From positions 186,001 to 250,000 of the forward strand of contig VWZL01002583.1 in NCBI GenBank assembly GCA_013396915.1: a stretch of DNA of 64,000 bases, written 5' to 3'. Shown here in pieces: positions 37,601-49,045 of the stretch (positions are counted from its first letter, which is position 1; every line of letters begins with the position of its first letter). This stretch comes from Stercorarius parasiticus. Lineage: Eukaryota; Chordata; Aves; Charadriiformes; Stercorariidae. The translations under genes and the position numbers were made by a program. The notes beneath the pieces are model-generated. The model saw nothing but the letters and a program-made list of their open reading frames with translations, did no database searches and was not told the origin of the DNA.

Positions 37601-40600
37601 AAGAGAAAAAGGGAACACAGTAAGAACAATCAAATAAGCTATAATTTTCACTTGTTGGTCAGGTTCTGTCCATTAGGAATTGATTTAGGCAGTCCTCCTG
37701 ACAGGTGTTGAAAGAACTGGGAAAACCTGTTAACTTTTCAAGTAAGTGATGCCCACTATCAAGATCAGTGACATCTATTCTTTCTTTGGCAGCAGTGATA
37801 AAGTAGTGCAGTATTTTCTGGCTCTCAGAAAATTCCAGGAGAGTTGTAAAAACAGATTCTTTGCTACAACTGCTCTAACAGAGCATATGATTTTAACCAA
37901 CTAGTACATCTGGTATAAAGCCTAGCAGAAACACCACTGTATGATATCATAATTGTAGTTATATAACCCCTCTCTATTCCCTCATATATGTATGACCCAT
38001 ATATGCTTCATGATAACTATAAAACTGCTGAAAACATATGGAAGTCTTCTCTCACAGTAGATGGATTAAACACAGGTTCACAGATGTCTTATAATGTGCC
38101 TATTAGTGGACTGATATTCTTGAGTTAGTCCAAATAGAGTCTGATATGGAATTCTTCAGTGTAGCACTATTTTATATTTGAACCAAAGACAAAAAAAAAT
38201 ATTTTCAGGTACAGTCTCAGGACAGCATGCATAGGAACAGAATAGTAATAATGAGAATAGGTACTTTTACACAGAAATTCAGCAATCTTCTCCCCCCACC
38301 CCATGCACTTTTTAATACAACATAGCATAATACAATGGGTTCAAGTACTTGATAAGAAGTGTAGTTTGCCTTGAAGGTGCAGACTCAGAGACATTTAGTG
38401 TCACTGCATACCATTACCTACTACAAATTAAGTCAAAAAAAGTTACTAAGATTCTTGAGTGTGTAAAAGGAGACTGTTAAGTGTGGAAGTGATCTTAGTA
38501 ATACACTGTACTGGTGTTTTGACCAGCACTGCTGGTATTCAACCTTCCAGAAAAAATGACTAAGCTTCGAAACTGAAATACACACTGTTTCCTGGCCCCA
38601 GAATCTAGGGACTTAACTATCATGCTTTGAATATGTTTTCTGGGAACAGTTTGCAGTTTGTTTTTGAGACATAAAAATGCCTAGGCAGAGTAGTCTCTTC
38701 CATGCCTGTAATGTGTGAATCCATTCATTTCCTTGTTTATCTATTTTTACAATGATGTGCATTGCCCTGGCCATGCTCACAACACTAGCTTTGCGTTTGG
38801 GTTAAGTATCATTAACTTTTCCACAATTCATTTGAGACTTGACCCAGCTCTGAACACATAGTGGAATCACTCAGTTAACGTATCCAAATATTAACTTAAT
38901 CATCAGATTTGGTAAGATGACACCAGCAGGAAAAATTATTTTGTTGTTGTTGGTTCTTTCCCTTTGTCTCGTTTTGTAACAAGAACTGTCAGTTAATCAA
39001 CATGCTGTCATGGCAAAGCCCTGCATAATGGTGATACCATGTTCTCTCCTGTTCTCTGCTTGTCTCACAGAACAGGTCAGTTATAGTATAACATGACAGT
39101 CCTCAGAAAACAGAAGCTATTGACTTCTCCATAGGATTATCTGGACAAAATTTTAATAGCCTATAACACAGTAAAATTAAAAAGCCAATTAATCCCTTTC
39201 TGCTTTAAACTATACAACTTCTTTGAAATACTGCACAGTTAAAATAGTACAGCATGTGTGATGCAAGTCCTTAACTACTAACTTTCCACACATTTCTGAA
39301 CACGCAGCTCAGACAACACTAAGACTGAAACACAGCATTGTAAACTCTCTATGAGGAAAGCCTTGCTCTTCATCAGGTGCAGAGGAGTAAACTAGAAAAT
39401 TAAAGAGAGCAGTGGTGAAGGATGACAGTGAGGGGGGTGCAATCCAAGGGAGTAATCTGGCAAACCCAGAACAGCACCCCTCTAGGCGATCCTCTGCACG
39501 CTGTGTCCCTTTAAATATTCAGAGGATCAAATTTGCATGTGCAGCCAAGGAAGCAACAATAAACGAGCACTACAGTGATCCTATTCCTTAGGAAAGTGCG
39601 AGCATGTCTAAAGCAGAATGCTTCAGCTGGCAGACTGACCGCATCAGTGTGTTGCTTGCATTTAGGATACCATTGGATTTTGTTCCAATAGGATGCAACT
39701 ATCGGTTTCCAACACTCAGTGAGTGCCACCCCAGGAAGCTAAGCCTAGGTGACATCTCCAGCACCACCACTTTCAGAGAGCAGTACATACTGTGCTGAGG
39801 TTCTGCATGCTTTCTCCATCACTAACAACAAAATATGTACAGATACTTACATGCAGAAGCATGATATACAGGAGCTCGATTTTAATGTATGCTTTTGTTG
39901 TTATTGGGGCTTCTCCTGATGTTGCAGATTTTCTCTCACTGAGACTGCTCAGGTTCCCCATGTTACATCTACGTAAGCTTAACACTGGCATCCGTGCAGT
40001 CTGAGAAATTACTAATGTTTTCTTTTTCTCCCCAGTTTCTCTCCCCCAATTACTGTGTGGGAATGAAAAGAACAAGGGACAGAGATGACAAGAAACAGTT
40101 TTTTTAAGGACTGACTTTCCAAACATTCTCTAGTCTCTTGGTACATGAGCACCAGCAGCGTCTGGATACTCATCTGCTCTTTCTCTACCACTAATTTGTT
40201 ATAAAATATTGTGTAAGTCATTTACATCACTGTAACTTGTGTTCTCATCCCCAAAACTCAATACTAAAGCTTATATTACTGCTAATGCTAAATTCATGCT
40301 AATACTAGTGCTCATATTAAAGCAAATATTAACACTTTTCTAATAAGCATTTGCAGATCTATTGTGAAGATATTTTATTTAATAATGATTAAGGCACCAC
40401 AAAACTTTTCTCTGAAATAGAACCAATTTGTGACAAGTGACAATATATCCCTCTTGTATCTTTCTTGTGCTTGAACATCTTATTTCCTTAAGAAGATAAA
40501 CTTCACAGTGTCAATTTTTGTAGTTCAGATACAACAAGAAGACAGTAAAATTCCAACAGGCAGTAGTGCCATTTTGTTACATTTTAACACTAAAGCAGTA

Positions 40601-40744
40601 AACAGTTCCAAGATCACTGTTTTTATTACTTCTTGAATAGATTAATTATCTCAGTTGTCCCATCAGCTATGGCAGCAGTTTATTGCTTTGGGTTTTTTTA
40701 AAGGAAGAAAGGTAGAAAAAAAATGCTCCTATGCAGTTCATGAG
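34668..40744. other. Unique AT-rich DNA, no gene seen
   Basis: About 6 kb with no gene and no CR1. It holds a degenerate AATGA-rich patch near 36289-36350, an AAT/AAC trinucleotide tract at 37305-37344, a POU/homeodomain-like cluster near 35924-35940, and an octamer next to a TATA-like box at 39510-39538. Frames reach 117 codons (39773-40126, minus) with no recognisable motif. Confidence 0.5.
37305..37344. repeat. AAT/AAC trinucleotide microsatellite
   Basis: Imperfect trinucleotide run 'aataaaataataataacag' followed by 'caacaataacaacaacaata'. It shifts from AAT to AAC units along its length. On the plus strand a chance frame over it reads a Thr/Ile-rich run, which is not evidence of a gene. 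Confidence 0.8.
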
Positions 40745-41220
40745 ATTGGATTTATTTTAAAGCTCCCGCAGAAGGAAATCCAAGTAAGAGGGGAGAGAGG
40801 TGGCAGTTCTGCGTGTCATTTCAGCTAGAAGAGATGCATGGTTGCTATGCGCAGCTACGGACCTGTGTGGTGCATATTATCCTAATTGAAGCAAGCATCT
40901 ATCCAAGGTAGCCGTGGCACACTGCCTAGCTGTGTGCCAGGCTTGCTCCTGGCAGGAGACAAAGTGCTCTCACTCTCCGGCTCAGCAGGCTGGGAGGGCA
41001 CCGCTGCTGCAAAGCAAGTCGGGGGAAGAGGAGGAGCAAAATTCCAGCTGCACTGGCTCACAGAAGAGCTCCCTGTTTAACAGCCTTGGAAAGAGCAACG
41101 GCACCAAGTTCAGAGGAAGCCTGCACGGTGCCAAGTTGGCACCTGCTGGGGAGGAAAGGAAGCTGCCGGGGGAAAAAAAAACTAGAAAGGAAAAAAAAAG
41201 AGTGGCAAGGAGTCACTAGA
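40745..41220. other. GC-richer island, nature unknown
   Basis: This segment, especially 40886-41170, has more G and C and more purine-rich blocks than its surroundings (for example 'ggcaggagacaaagtgctct', 'cgggggaagaggaggagc', 'gcctgcacggtgcc'). It ends in two A-runs around 41177-41208. Frames of 64 codons (40886-41080) and 101 codons (40914-41219, opening at GTG) lie over it, with low-complexity Ser/Gln/Glu/Lys-rich products and no known domain. It could be an untranslated or non-coding RNA exon, an old retroposed transcript with an A tail, or plain composition drift. Nothing here decides. Confidence 0.3.
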
Positions 41221-44200
41221 AAGAAGTTAAATATTTAAAATAAGTGTGGAAAATGAACATTAAGTGCAGCTTTTGCCCTAAGACTACAGTTTGGCAGGAA
41301 AACTAAATTTAAAATAGGTTAAAATAGCTGAGAAAAACACAGCCAATACTGTCTCAGGTATCGGTCTTGCTAAAGTATACCAGCTGGGCAAAGCTCAACT
41401 TGGTGGACTGATATGCAAGGAAGCCAGGAAGCCATGCCAAAGATGCAGAACATGGTGTTCTCCACCACATAAGAAAAAAAAAAAAGTAATTTCATTGGCA
41501 GATTAATCTTTTGGTATAGGTATAAAACAGAATTAAAATTCTTCCTATTTATTAAAAAGTTCACAGAGTTTAAGATGCCTTCCCTAGTGCCCCAAACCAA
41601 TTCAAGCACTGTAATTGCAATTTGCCTACTGAAAATTCACCCGTGATTACATGGGCGTGGACTACTTCTGCAGTCTCAGAGGCAGCTCATATTATGAGAG
41701 CCCTATCACAATGGTTTTTACTCTGGTAGCCAAAAGCCTTTTATTTATAACTGAATGCGTATGAGCATTGTAGCACTCACATACCTCCACATACTCACAC
41801 ACATAAAAAGAAAGGTGCTTTAAAAATATTTTTTCAAGAATTACTTTAGCTAATTAAATGCTACACACTCCCTGAGTAAAGTGAACACCAAACTACAATT
41901 ATCAAAATTAACCACCTGTAATGAACAAATTCTAGGACAGAATAGGACAAGAGAGTATACTAATGGGGTCAGCAGAAAATCCTGGTGTCAAGGTATCCCT
42001 CTAAAACCTTTGGCAACCCCTAACAAAGCAAATTTAAGAACATTTGAAGCTGTATTCTAAATATTTGGCAATCACTATAATTTAATCAGCGTGATCATTT
42101 GGAGATTTTGCTAATTTGATCTGCACACTTTTTTAGCAGTAATTCCAACCTTGAAGCCAAAGAGAAATTTCTGATCTTTGATGAGTACAGCCACAAAATA
42201 CTGGTTTTGAGTAGAAAGTAAAGTATGTCCCTTTGGTAATTTTATTCTGTCCCACAAGATGTCTTTTCAGTTATTTCACTGGAGTTTGCTAAATATTCTT
42301 TCTCCTTGGAGGCTTGTATCTGCTTGTTACCACTATGAACAAATTGCTAATACAGATCAATATAAAAAATCAAGCTAGTTAATGGAAAATTTCTCTGAGG
42401 AGTTATTTAAAGATGGTATGAGTCTTGATATTACTCATTTTTGAGACAAGACCAGAACAGGCATTAACTATCCCTGCACCCCAGATGCTTATGGTGACTG
42501 TGTGCTTCCTATTGCCCCATTAGCACCTGCGGGTTCAGATAAAGAATAACTGCATTTACCTGGAGGTGTTGAAAGCCAGGTGGCACAACGGCCAGCATGG
42601 CTGGTATTAGCTAGCGTAGAGCACAGTGACTCTAGATAGAGCAGAGTCATGTGAACGCACTACATGTATTCAGCACAACTTTTTAAGTGGAATATAAAGT
42701 GGAGTTCTTCATAAAACTCCTTTTTTTCATTCGATGACCACAATGGGGGCAGGAAGATGAGTGACAAATATGTCAAGTTTTTTTCATAAAATGAAACAAA
42801 AAAAATACTGAAATTTCCATAATGGAGCAACATATTTTGTTCATGCTGAAAAAAGATATTGGGGGAGGCATGAGTAGAATGAAAGGAGGTGGGAAGGGAC
42901 AGTGCCTTCATTCAGGATCCCAGAATTGCTTTGTTGGAAGTGCACAATTCAAATTACTTGCATTTGAAGGTTGAACTCAGTGCCATGCATAGACACTGAA
43001 ACTCAGATTGTTCATGAAAACCTTCCATTGCTTTCAACTATAAAAACTCAAAATTAATATATCTACAAAATTAAACCTGATGTGGTTTGAAATGGGAGCC
43101 AATCTGTTTTCAATTCTGCAATCATTCATTGCTCCCATTTTATTAAAACAAAAGACAGAACAAGCTTAAAATGCATTAACTTAGTTAAACAAAGCCTGAT
43201 TTTATGATGCAAATGTCAGTCTTCACAGTTCAGTAGGTTCTTTTAAATGTTATACGACTTGTCTACTTACTTCAGCTGACAGGTTTTTTTATAGTTCTTT
43301 TTTCAGTAGGTATCAGGGTTCGTGCTTCTACTACCCACAGCCATGCTGATCCAAACACTATCTGAAGTTACGCACATTTGCTTCACAAGAAGGTCCTACT
43401 CTGCAGGTTGACACACATCGTATTCAGAGCAGCTCACAGGAGACATCCTGCACAGCCCTCACGGAGAACATTTTACTCCACAAACATCAAACGGAGATAC
43501 ATACATACATACTAAGTACAACCAAGTACCTACATTTTAAGTCATTATATGTCAGCTCCTCCATGTATTTGTTTCCCGTCTGCGAACGAAGGCACCATGA
43601 ATTACATTCACCTTCCTCCTCAGTCTCTTCATTAGTTGAGGGGAAAAAAACCCTCATACCTAGATAACTTGCCTGATTTTTCACTGTCTCAAAACAAGCA
43701 AGCTAATGAATTAGCCAATGTTACGAAAAAACCCTTTTTAAATTACGAGGAGAATATATATAAACAATGAAGAAATGAATTATTCAAAGGTAGTGAGTCA
43801 TATAAACCAAATACTGTACTTTAGAGACACTGTCACAGGAACTGAGTCATAAAAACTTCAGGCAGACATATAACACCAGGTATTGGTAAGGGAAATGAAA
43901 AAAAACCACACCATTAAAATGCTGATAATCCCCATGAGAATGTATTTAAAGTAACTCCTAATTAAGTAAGAGATGCTTCCAGTTTCAGCCCCACCCTTGC
44001 AACATACAGAGACACCCTGTTCAGTAATAGAAGAGTTCAAGTAATTTAATTAATTTTTTATTTTGCTGTAAAACAGGCAGAAGGATTTAACTTTGCTGTA
44101 ACACAAGTAATAAAAGAGGAGACTATACTAAATAAGGTTAGAATGAAGCCAGACTTGGTGCCTTAGCTACACCATAGCCAAGCATAAGTAAGCAGTGAAT

Positions 44201-44589
44201 AGATTATTTTAAATCACACCAGAAGTTTACCATGCTATTTCTAACATATATAGAATCAGAACATATCAAATCATCTGCTGAATCATTCAGTGAGAAAAGC
44301 TAATAAGCAATTCAACACCTTAATTCAATAATTTAATTTTCATTCAATATTTCAGAAGTCATAGATATTATAACTGCAATCCCGAGCAGCATCTCATGCT
44401 CAAATGTGCTGAGATCAAAGCTGGATCCCTTCTGAAACATATATTTTAGTCAAAATACATGTGATCAGGCTCAGACAGGCACGTGGGTAAACTGAATAAC
44501 ATGCAGACATTCAAATTAGGTGAAGTGCTGCCTAAGTTTTTGGATGTCCTGTTTTTTTGCTCTTGGAGAATATGCTAAATTTAGAGTTT
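41221..44589. other. Unique AT-rich DNA, no gene seen
   Basis: No gene or transposon is recognised. Frames are under 85 codons. A 25-base stretch at about 42560-42584 resembles the CR1 'cctggaggtgttcaaggcc' segment, but the similarity does not extend, so no element is called. Confidence 0.55.
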
Positions 44590-45738
44590 CTGGACTTATA
44601 TTCTGGACTTATGCAAAACATTTGACACTGTCCCGCATGACATCCTGGTCTCTAAATTGGAAAGTCATGGATTTGATAGATGGACCACTTGGTGGATAAG
44701 GAACTGGCTGGATGGCTGCACTCAAAGGGTTGCAAATGGCTCAGTGTCTAAGTGGAAACCAGTAACGAGTGGCTTTCGTCAGCAGACCAGTGCTGCTTAA
44801 CATCTTTGCCGGAGACACGGACAGTGGGATTGAATGCACCCTCAGCAAGTTCGCTGATGACACCAAGCTGTGTGGCGCAGTTGACACGCTGGAGGGAAGG
44901 GATGCCATCCGGAGGGGCCTGGACAGGCTTGAGAGGTGGGCCTGTGCGAACCTCATGAAGTTCAACGAGGCCAAATGCAGGGTCCTGCACATGGGTCAGG
45001 GCAATCCCAGGCACAAATACAGGTTGGGCAGAGAATGGCTTGAGAGCAGCCCTGAGGAGAAGGACTTGGGGGTGCTGGTGGACAAGAAGCTCAACAGAAG
45101 CCGACAATGCGTGCTTGCAGCCCAGAAAGCCAACCGCATCCTGGGCTGCATTAAAAGAAATGCGGCCAGCAGGTTGAGGGAGGTGATTCTACCCCTCTAC
45201 TTTGCTCTGGTGAGATACCACCTGGAGTACTGCATCCAGCTCTGGAGTCCTCCACACAAGAAGAACATGGACCTGTTGGAACGGGTCCAGCAGAGGGCCA
45301 CAAAGATGATCAGAGGGCTGGAGCACCTATGCTATGAGGACAGGCTGAGACAGTCGGGGCTGTTCAGCCTGGAGAAGAGAAGGCTCCAAGGAGACCTTAT
45401 AGCAGCCTTCCAGTACCTAAAGTGGGCCTACAGGAAAGATGGGGAGGGACTCTTTATCAGGGAGTGTAATGATAGGACACAGGGTAACAGTTTTAAACTG
45501 AAAGAGGGGAAGTTCAGATTAGATTTTATGAAAAAATTCTTTACTCTGAAGGTGGTGAGGCACCGGAACAGGTTGCCCAGAGAAGCTGTGGATGCCCCAT
45601 CCCTGGAAGTGTTCAAAGGCAGGTTGGATGGGGCTTTGAGCAACCCAGTCTAGTGGGAGGTGTCCCTGCCCATGGCAGGGGGCTTGGAACTAGATGATCT
45701 TTAAGGTCCCTTCAAACACGAACCATTCTATGATTCTA
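44590..45738 (+). mobile_element. Longest CR1 LINE copy, palm to 3' tail
   Basis: This is the longest CR1 in the window, about 1.15 kb. It enters ORF2 in the reverse-transcriptase fingers/palm near 'caaaacatttgacactgtcc' (the [17 protein letters not shown] region), then [11 protein letters not shown], the FADD active site, the thumb and C-terminal tail. It ends in the 3' UTR with 'ggaactagatgatctttaag', 'gtcccttcaaacacg' and 'aaccattctatgattcta'. A deletion of about a dozen bases near 44773-44785, where 'ccccaggggtcggtgctggg'-type sequence is expected, removes part of the PQGSVLGP motif and shifts the frame. The rest is open to the normal stop at 45651-45653. At the 5' edge, 'ttctggactta' occurs twice in tandem (44588-44611). 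It is 5'-truncated and not mobile. Confidence 0.94.
44769..45653 (+). pseudogene. CR1 ORF2 reverse-transcriptase C-terminal half
   Basis: A frame of 294 codons that covers the palm catalytic motif and everything after it in CR1 ORF2. Residues 28-31 are FADD (codons 44850-44861), the CR1 form of the YADD box whose two Asp bind metal. After it come [69 protein letters not shown] and ending ALSNPV. The frame opens at GTG, an internal point with no meaning as a start; upstream ORF2 lies in another frame because of the nearby deletion. The endonuclease and the N-terminal part of the reverse transcriptase are missing, so no activity is expected. The length of intact frame suggests a fairly recent insertion. 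Confidence 0.9.
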
Positions 45739-47702
45739 AAGTAGATCTTTTATCTAACACATACAATTGAGTATTTGTTCGGAAGTAGATCAGTGGAGGG
45801 TAGCTCAAACTGAACACCTTAGTAGTATCATTGGAAAGCATCCCATCTTCAACAAGGAAAAGTTGATCACTGATACTTAAATGCCAAAGAATTATCTATA
45901 ACTTTGTCGTCAATCTTGAAATTTTGAAGCCATGGGTTTTAATTTTTCCAAATGACTCTAAGCAGATAAAACAGCTTAAACCTCATTTTTACCATGAAAG
46001 ATTAAATAGTACATGCAAAATTTTATTCTAACAGCTATCTAGCAGCTAAAAATCTCATCAAAGGGCAGAAAGTTACATCAGTGATACCCTACTAGAAAAG
46101 CATTAGGATGGATCATGTTGGAATGAAGCAAAAAAACCAGACTGTTTTTAGAGCTAACTCTACTACCGAGTAGATTGGTATGTTTAAAGTAGTCTTCTCT
46201 CTGCCATGGCTAACTGAAATTACTGCGTTTCTTACACTGATTAAATAACAAATACAGTATTATAACAGGGGAAGACAATGTGGAAGCCCACAGTGAACTG
46301 CATTTCTGCAGAACAGTAGTAATTCATTTCAACATGGAGTTCTACAAAATAAGCACAGTAAGAAGAGAAATGTAAAGTTTATCAGGATAGTTCATGACAA
46401 TTTTAACACTTGCTGTGTTTCCCTGCAAAGATTTTACTCTAGGTATTCATCACTCAGACCTAACAGATGCTGCAAAGAAATTTCAGACAACGTTTGCACA
46501 GGAAAAACACATTGTGATTCTGAAGAACTTCCAACATTCCCTCTGGGATGCACCCACCCTGTGTACTCCATCATCAGCTTTCTGCTTTGATTGCTTTTTA
46601 TCCCATTATCTTAACATACAGTACTACTCTTCAGGGGCCTTTTTTTAAACTGTTTGCTAATGATATATGCTGGCTTTCCACAGCACAGGAAGTGGGAGAC
46701 ACCAAGGTCGGCCAGTTCTTGTTATGCCACTACCTAATGTGTACTAACCAGAGTTTGGCTGGAACAGAAAATTGCTAATCATGACTACTGAGTTTGTAAA
46801 CATATTCCTTACAGACAAAATCTAAGCTCTGGTGAGCTTATTTGCTGTATATTCTCAGCTCCTCCTGATATACTGCTTCTTTCTTTCACTGGCATCTTTC
46901 ATAAACAGTGTTATATTCATATATATGCCACTGAGCTAGAGGTCAACTGAAACATAGTTCCACCATCAATATCTGAAGCACAGGCTAGAGAATTAAATGT
47001 GGCAATGTTTCACTGCATTATCTCATAGCAAACATAAAAGGGACAACAGAGATATTTCTTAAAGAAGATTTTATCTCCCAAGAAAGCTCATGCCCAACCA
47101 GTGAAAAGGGAGTGTTGGAAGAAAGCGATCTGACAGCCACTGACTCTGCGTAACAAATATGCCCATGCACTTGAGACACTACTGTGAAATCTTTATGACA
47201 TTTATAAGGAAGGGTTTAAAATACACACTGAAAAACATCTAGCTGGTGTTTATCTGCAAATTTATTAGATGTGCTTATTGGTAGCAAGCTATGATAATTT
47301 AAAACATCCAAAATAGCTCATTTAAAAATAACTCCCACAGTCCACTAAATGTTCTGCATTAGTATCTACCCATGAAGGCAATATTACAGACAGAATACCC
47401 CTTCCATCAAAAAGATGGTTTATGGTTGATAAAGACTACCATAACAGTTATCTACCCTAAAGTTTACAACCAATTTTCAAAGACATGCCAGATAGCAAGG
47501 TGTAACTACAGCATCACGGTTGAGATGTATCTGTGAAGAGATTGATAAAGGAGGAAGGAACAGACTTAGGAGTCCATAAAAACACAGAAAACAAAACAAG
47601 ACATAGGAGAAGAACAAGGATATTCATTTGCAGGAGACATAAGCATCTCAGCAGTATGCCAGATAAAGCAGTTAAAATGCCTTGGGCATAAACATGAACT
47701 AA
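45739..47702. other. Unique AT-rich DNA, no gene seen
   Basis: No gene or repeat is recognised. Two overlapping plus frames (46394-46648 and 46548-46778, about 80 codons each) lack motifs. Confidence 0.55.
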
Positions 47703-48019
47703 ACTTGTTTAGCCAGGCTAAAGGGAAGCCAAGAGGAAATTTAATACCAGCCTACAACTATTTGAATGGGAGTTAAAATTGACATCAGAGATGCTTCTCT
47801 CCATACTGCATGATGCTACAACGATAACCTGTTGTCACCGCTTACAGCTTGGAAGGTTCTAAGGAGCCATTAAGGAAAAGCTAATCAGAAGGGTGGGGCA
47901 GCCCAGGGGCAGCTGCTGAAACCTCCGTCTTCAGAAATTTTCAGGGTTCAGCATGGCAATAGAACAGGCTTAGACTAGATAATGAGAGATCCCTTTTAAT
48001 CAAAATTTCTAAGATCCTA
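47703..48019 (+). mobile_element. Ancient, heavily decayed CR1 3' fragment
   Basis: Despite strong divergence, the order of CR1 3' blocks is clear. They are 'cttgtttagccaggctaaag' (for [12 protein letters not shown] codons), 'caagaggaaatttaatacca', 'gcctacaactatttgaatgg', 'cttacagcttggaaggttc', 'gaagggtggggcagcccagg', 'cctccgtcttcagaaatttt', and the end 'agactagataatgagagatc', 'ccttttaatcaaaatttct'. A canonical element would have 'cctacaactacttgaagggc', 'agggtggtgcagcactggaa' and 'gactagatgacctccagagg' in these places. Deletions have removed part of the segment between 47800 and 47880 and the 'aacaggttgcccagg' region. No frame is open. This is the oldest-looking CR1 here. Confidence 0.78.
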
Positions 48020-48884
48020 CAAAAAGCAGGAAGAATTGGAATGGCGGAAATAAAATAACATATATATGTGCAATAGTATTCGTATACAAATATGAAATTA
48101 TAAAGACATTATTTCCAGATGTAGGTAAGGTATACCAGTGACTTGATATGACAAACTGTAGAAAGGTTTAGGATAAGTCTGTTTAATATGTACTTGCTGT
48201 CTTCAGCAAAATTCAGTTAGAAATTCCTAAAATTAATAAATTGCATGTTCTCAAACTAGTCTTCAGTTTTAGTACTTCATTTACTGATGCCAGAGAAAAA
48301 TTTTTTTAAGAAAGCTTTCTTTGATTTTCTGCTTCACCACATATGTGAAACTAAATAATTTTCCCATTCTATTTTCATAAATATCACTTTTTCCACCTGA
48401 TGCTAAGATGTCAGTCTGAAGAACTTCTGAAGAAAACCTGAAGCATGCACTGAAATCAAGCTATGCAAATATTATTATGGTAAACATGTTCCTGCTCATC
48501 AATAAACAAATGAAGGGGAAAAAATTACAGTGAAAGTGTTCTAATTTTAAAGGACACCATGAAATATTTGTTGTGATAATAATAAGAATAACCTAATATC
48601 AGTATTGACCTAAGATAGCCAATTTAATAGGGTTTAATGACCCATTATGCATAGTTAATAGCCCAGAGCTTTGCTCTAAGCAATCAGATCAAAGCACATT
48701 ATTAGACAGAAGCATTCTACCTGCAATTTAGCATTCAGCATTTATTTGATGCTGAGTTTCTGAATTTTATTCTTAAAACTCAGCTTTACTTGTTAAATAT
48801 CCTTCCTGAGACACCCCAGTCTCAAAACACATGCCAACTGAACAGGAATCTGGAAGACCACTAAGCCTAAATAACTTATTTTGC
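48020..48884. other. Unique AT-rich DNA, nothing recognised
   Basis: No gene or repeat is recognised. The segment around 48620-48665 ('ccaatttaatagggtttaat', then 'gacccattatgcatagttaa') is rich in homeodomain-like TAAT/ATTA motifs, which could be chance in AT-rich DNA. Confidence 0.5.
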
Positions 48885-49011
48885 AGAATCACAGAATCAT
48901 GGAACGGCTGGAAGGGGCCTTAATGATCATCTAGCTCCAACCCCTCTGCCACGGGCAGGGACACCTCACACTAGACCTGGTTGCTCAAAGCCCCATCCAA
49001 CCTAGCCCTGA
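48885..49011 (-). mobile_element. Short CR1 3' end, 5'-truncated
   Basis: The plus strand reads 'agaatcacagaatcatggaa', 'cggctggaaggggccttaat', 'gatcatctagctccaacccc' and 'gggcagggacacctcacact', then 'ggttgctcaaagccccatcc', the reverse complement of a CR1 3' end. It stops at about 49011, at the 'accctgaa' edge, where a 9-bp tandem repeat begins. Only 3' UTR and the last ORF2 codons are present. Confidence 0.92.
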
Positions 49012-49045
49012 AAACTATTGAAACTATTGAAACTATTCAAACTAC
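49012..49045. repeat. 9-bp tandem repeat at a CR1 5' junction
   Basis: Three units 'aaactattg', 'aaactattg' and 'aaactattc' (49012-49038), then a partial 'aaactac'. The array starts exactly where CR1 similarity ends. It could have been made by slippage during joining of the reverse-transcribed 5' end, or could be older flanking sequence. Confidence 0.85.

Noticed and set aside
42560..42584. Possible further CR1 piece ('cctggaggtgttgaaagccagg')
   Set aside because: Only about 25 bases resemble CR1 and the similarity does not extend either way, so it is likely chance.
44748..45107. 119-codon minus-strand frame over the long CR1
   Set aside because: Antisense shadow of CR1 ORF2 codons around the FADD site.
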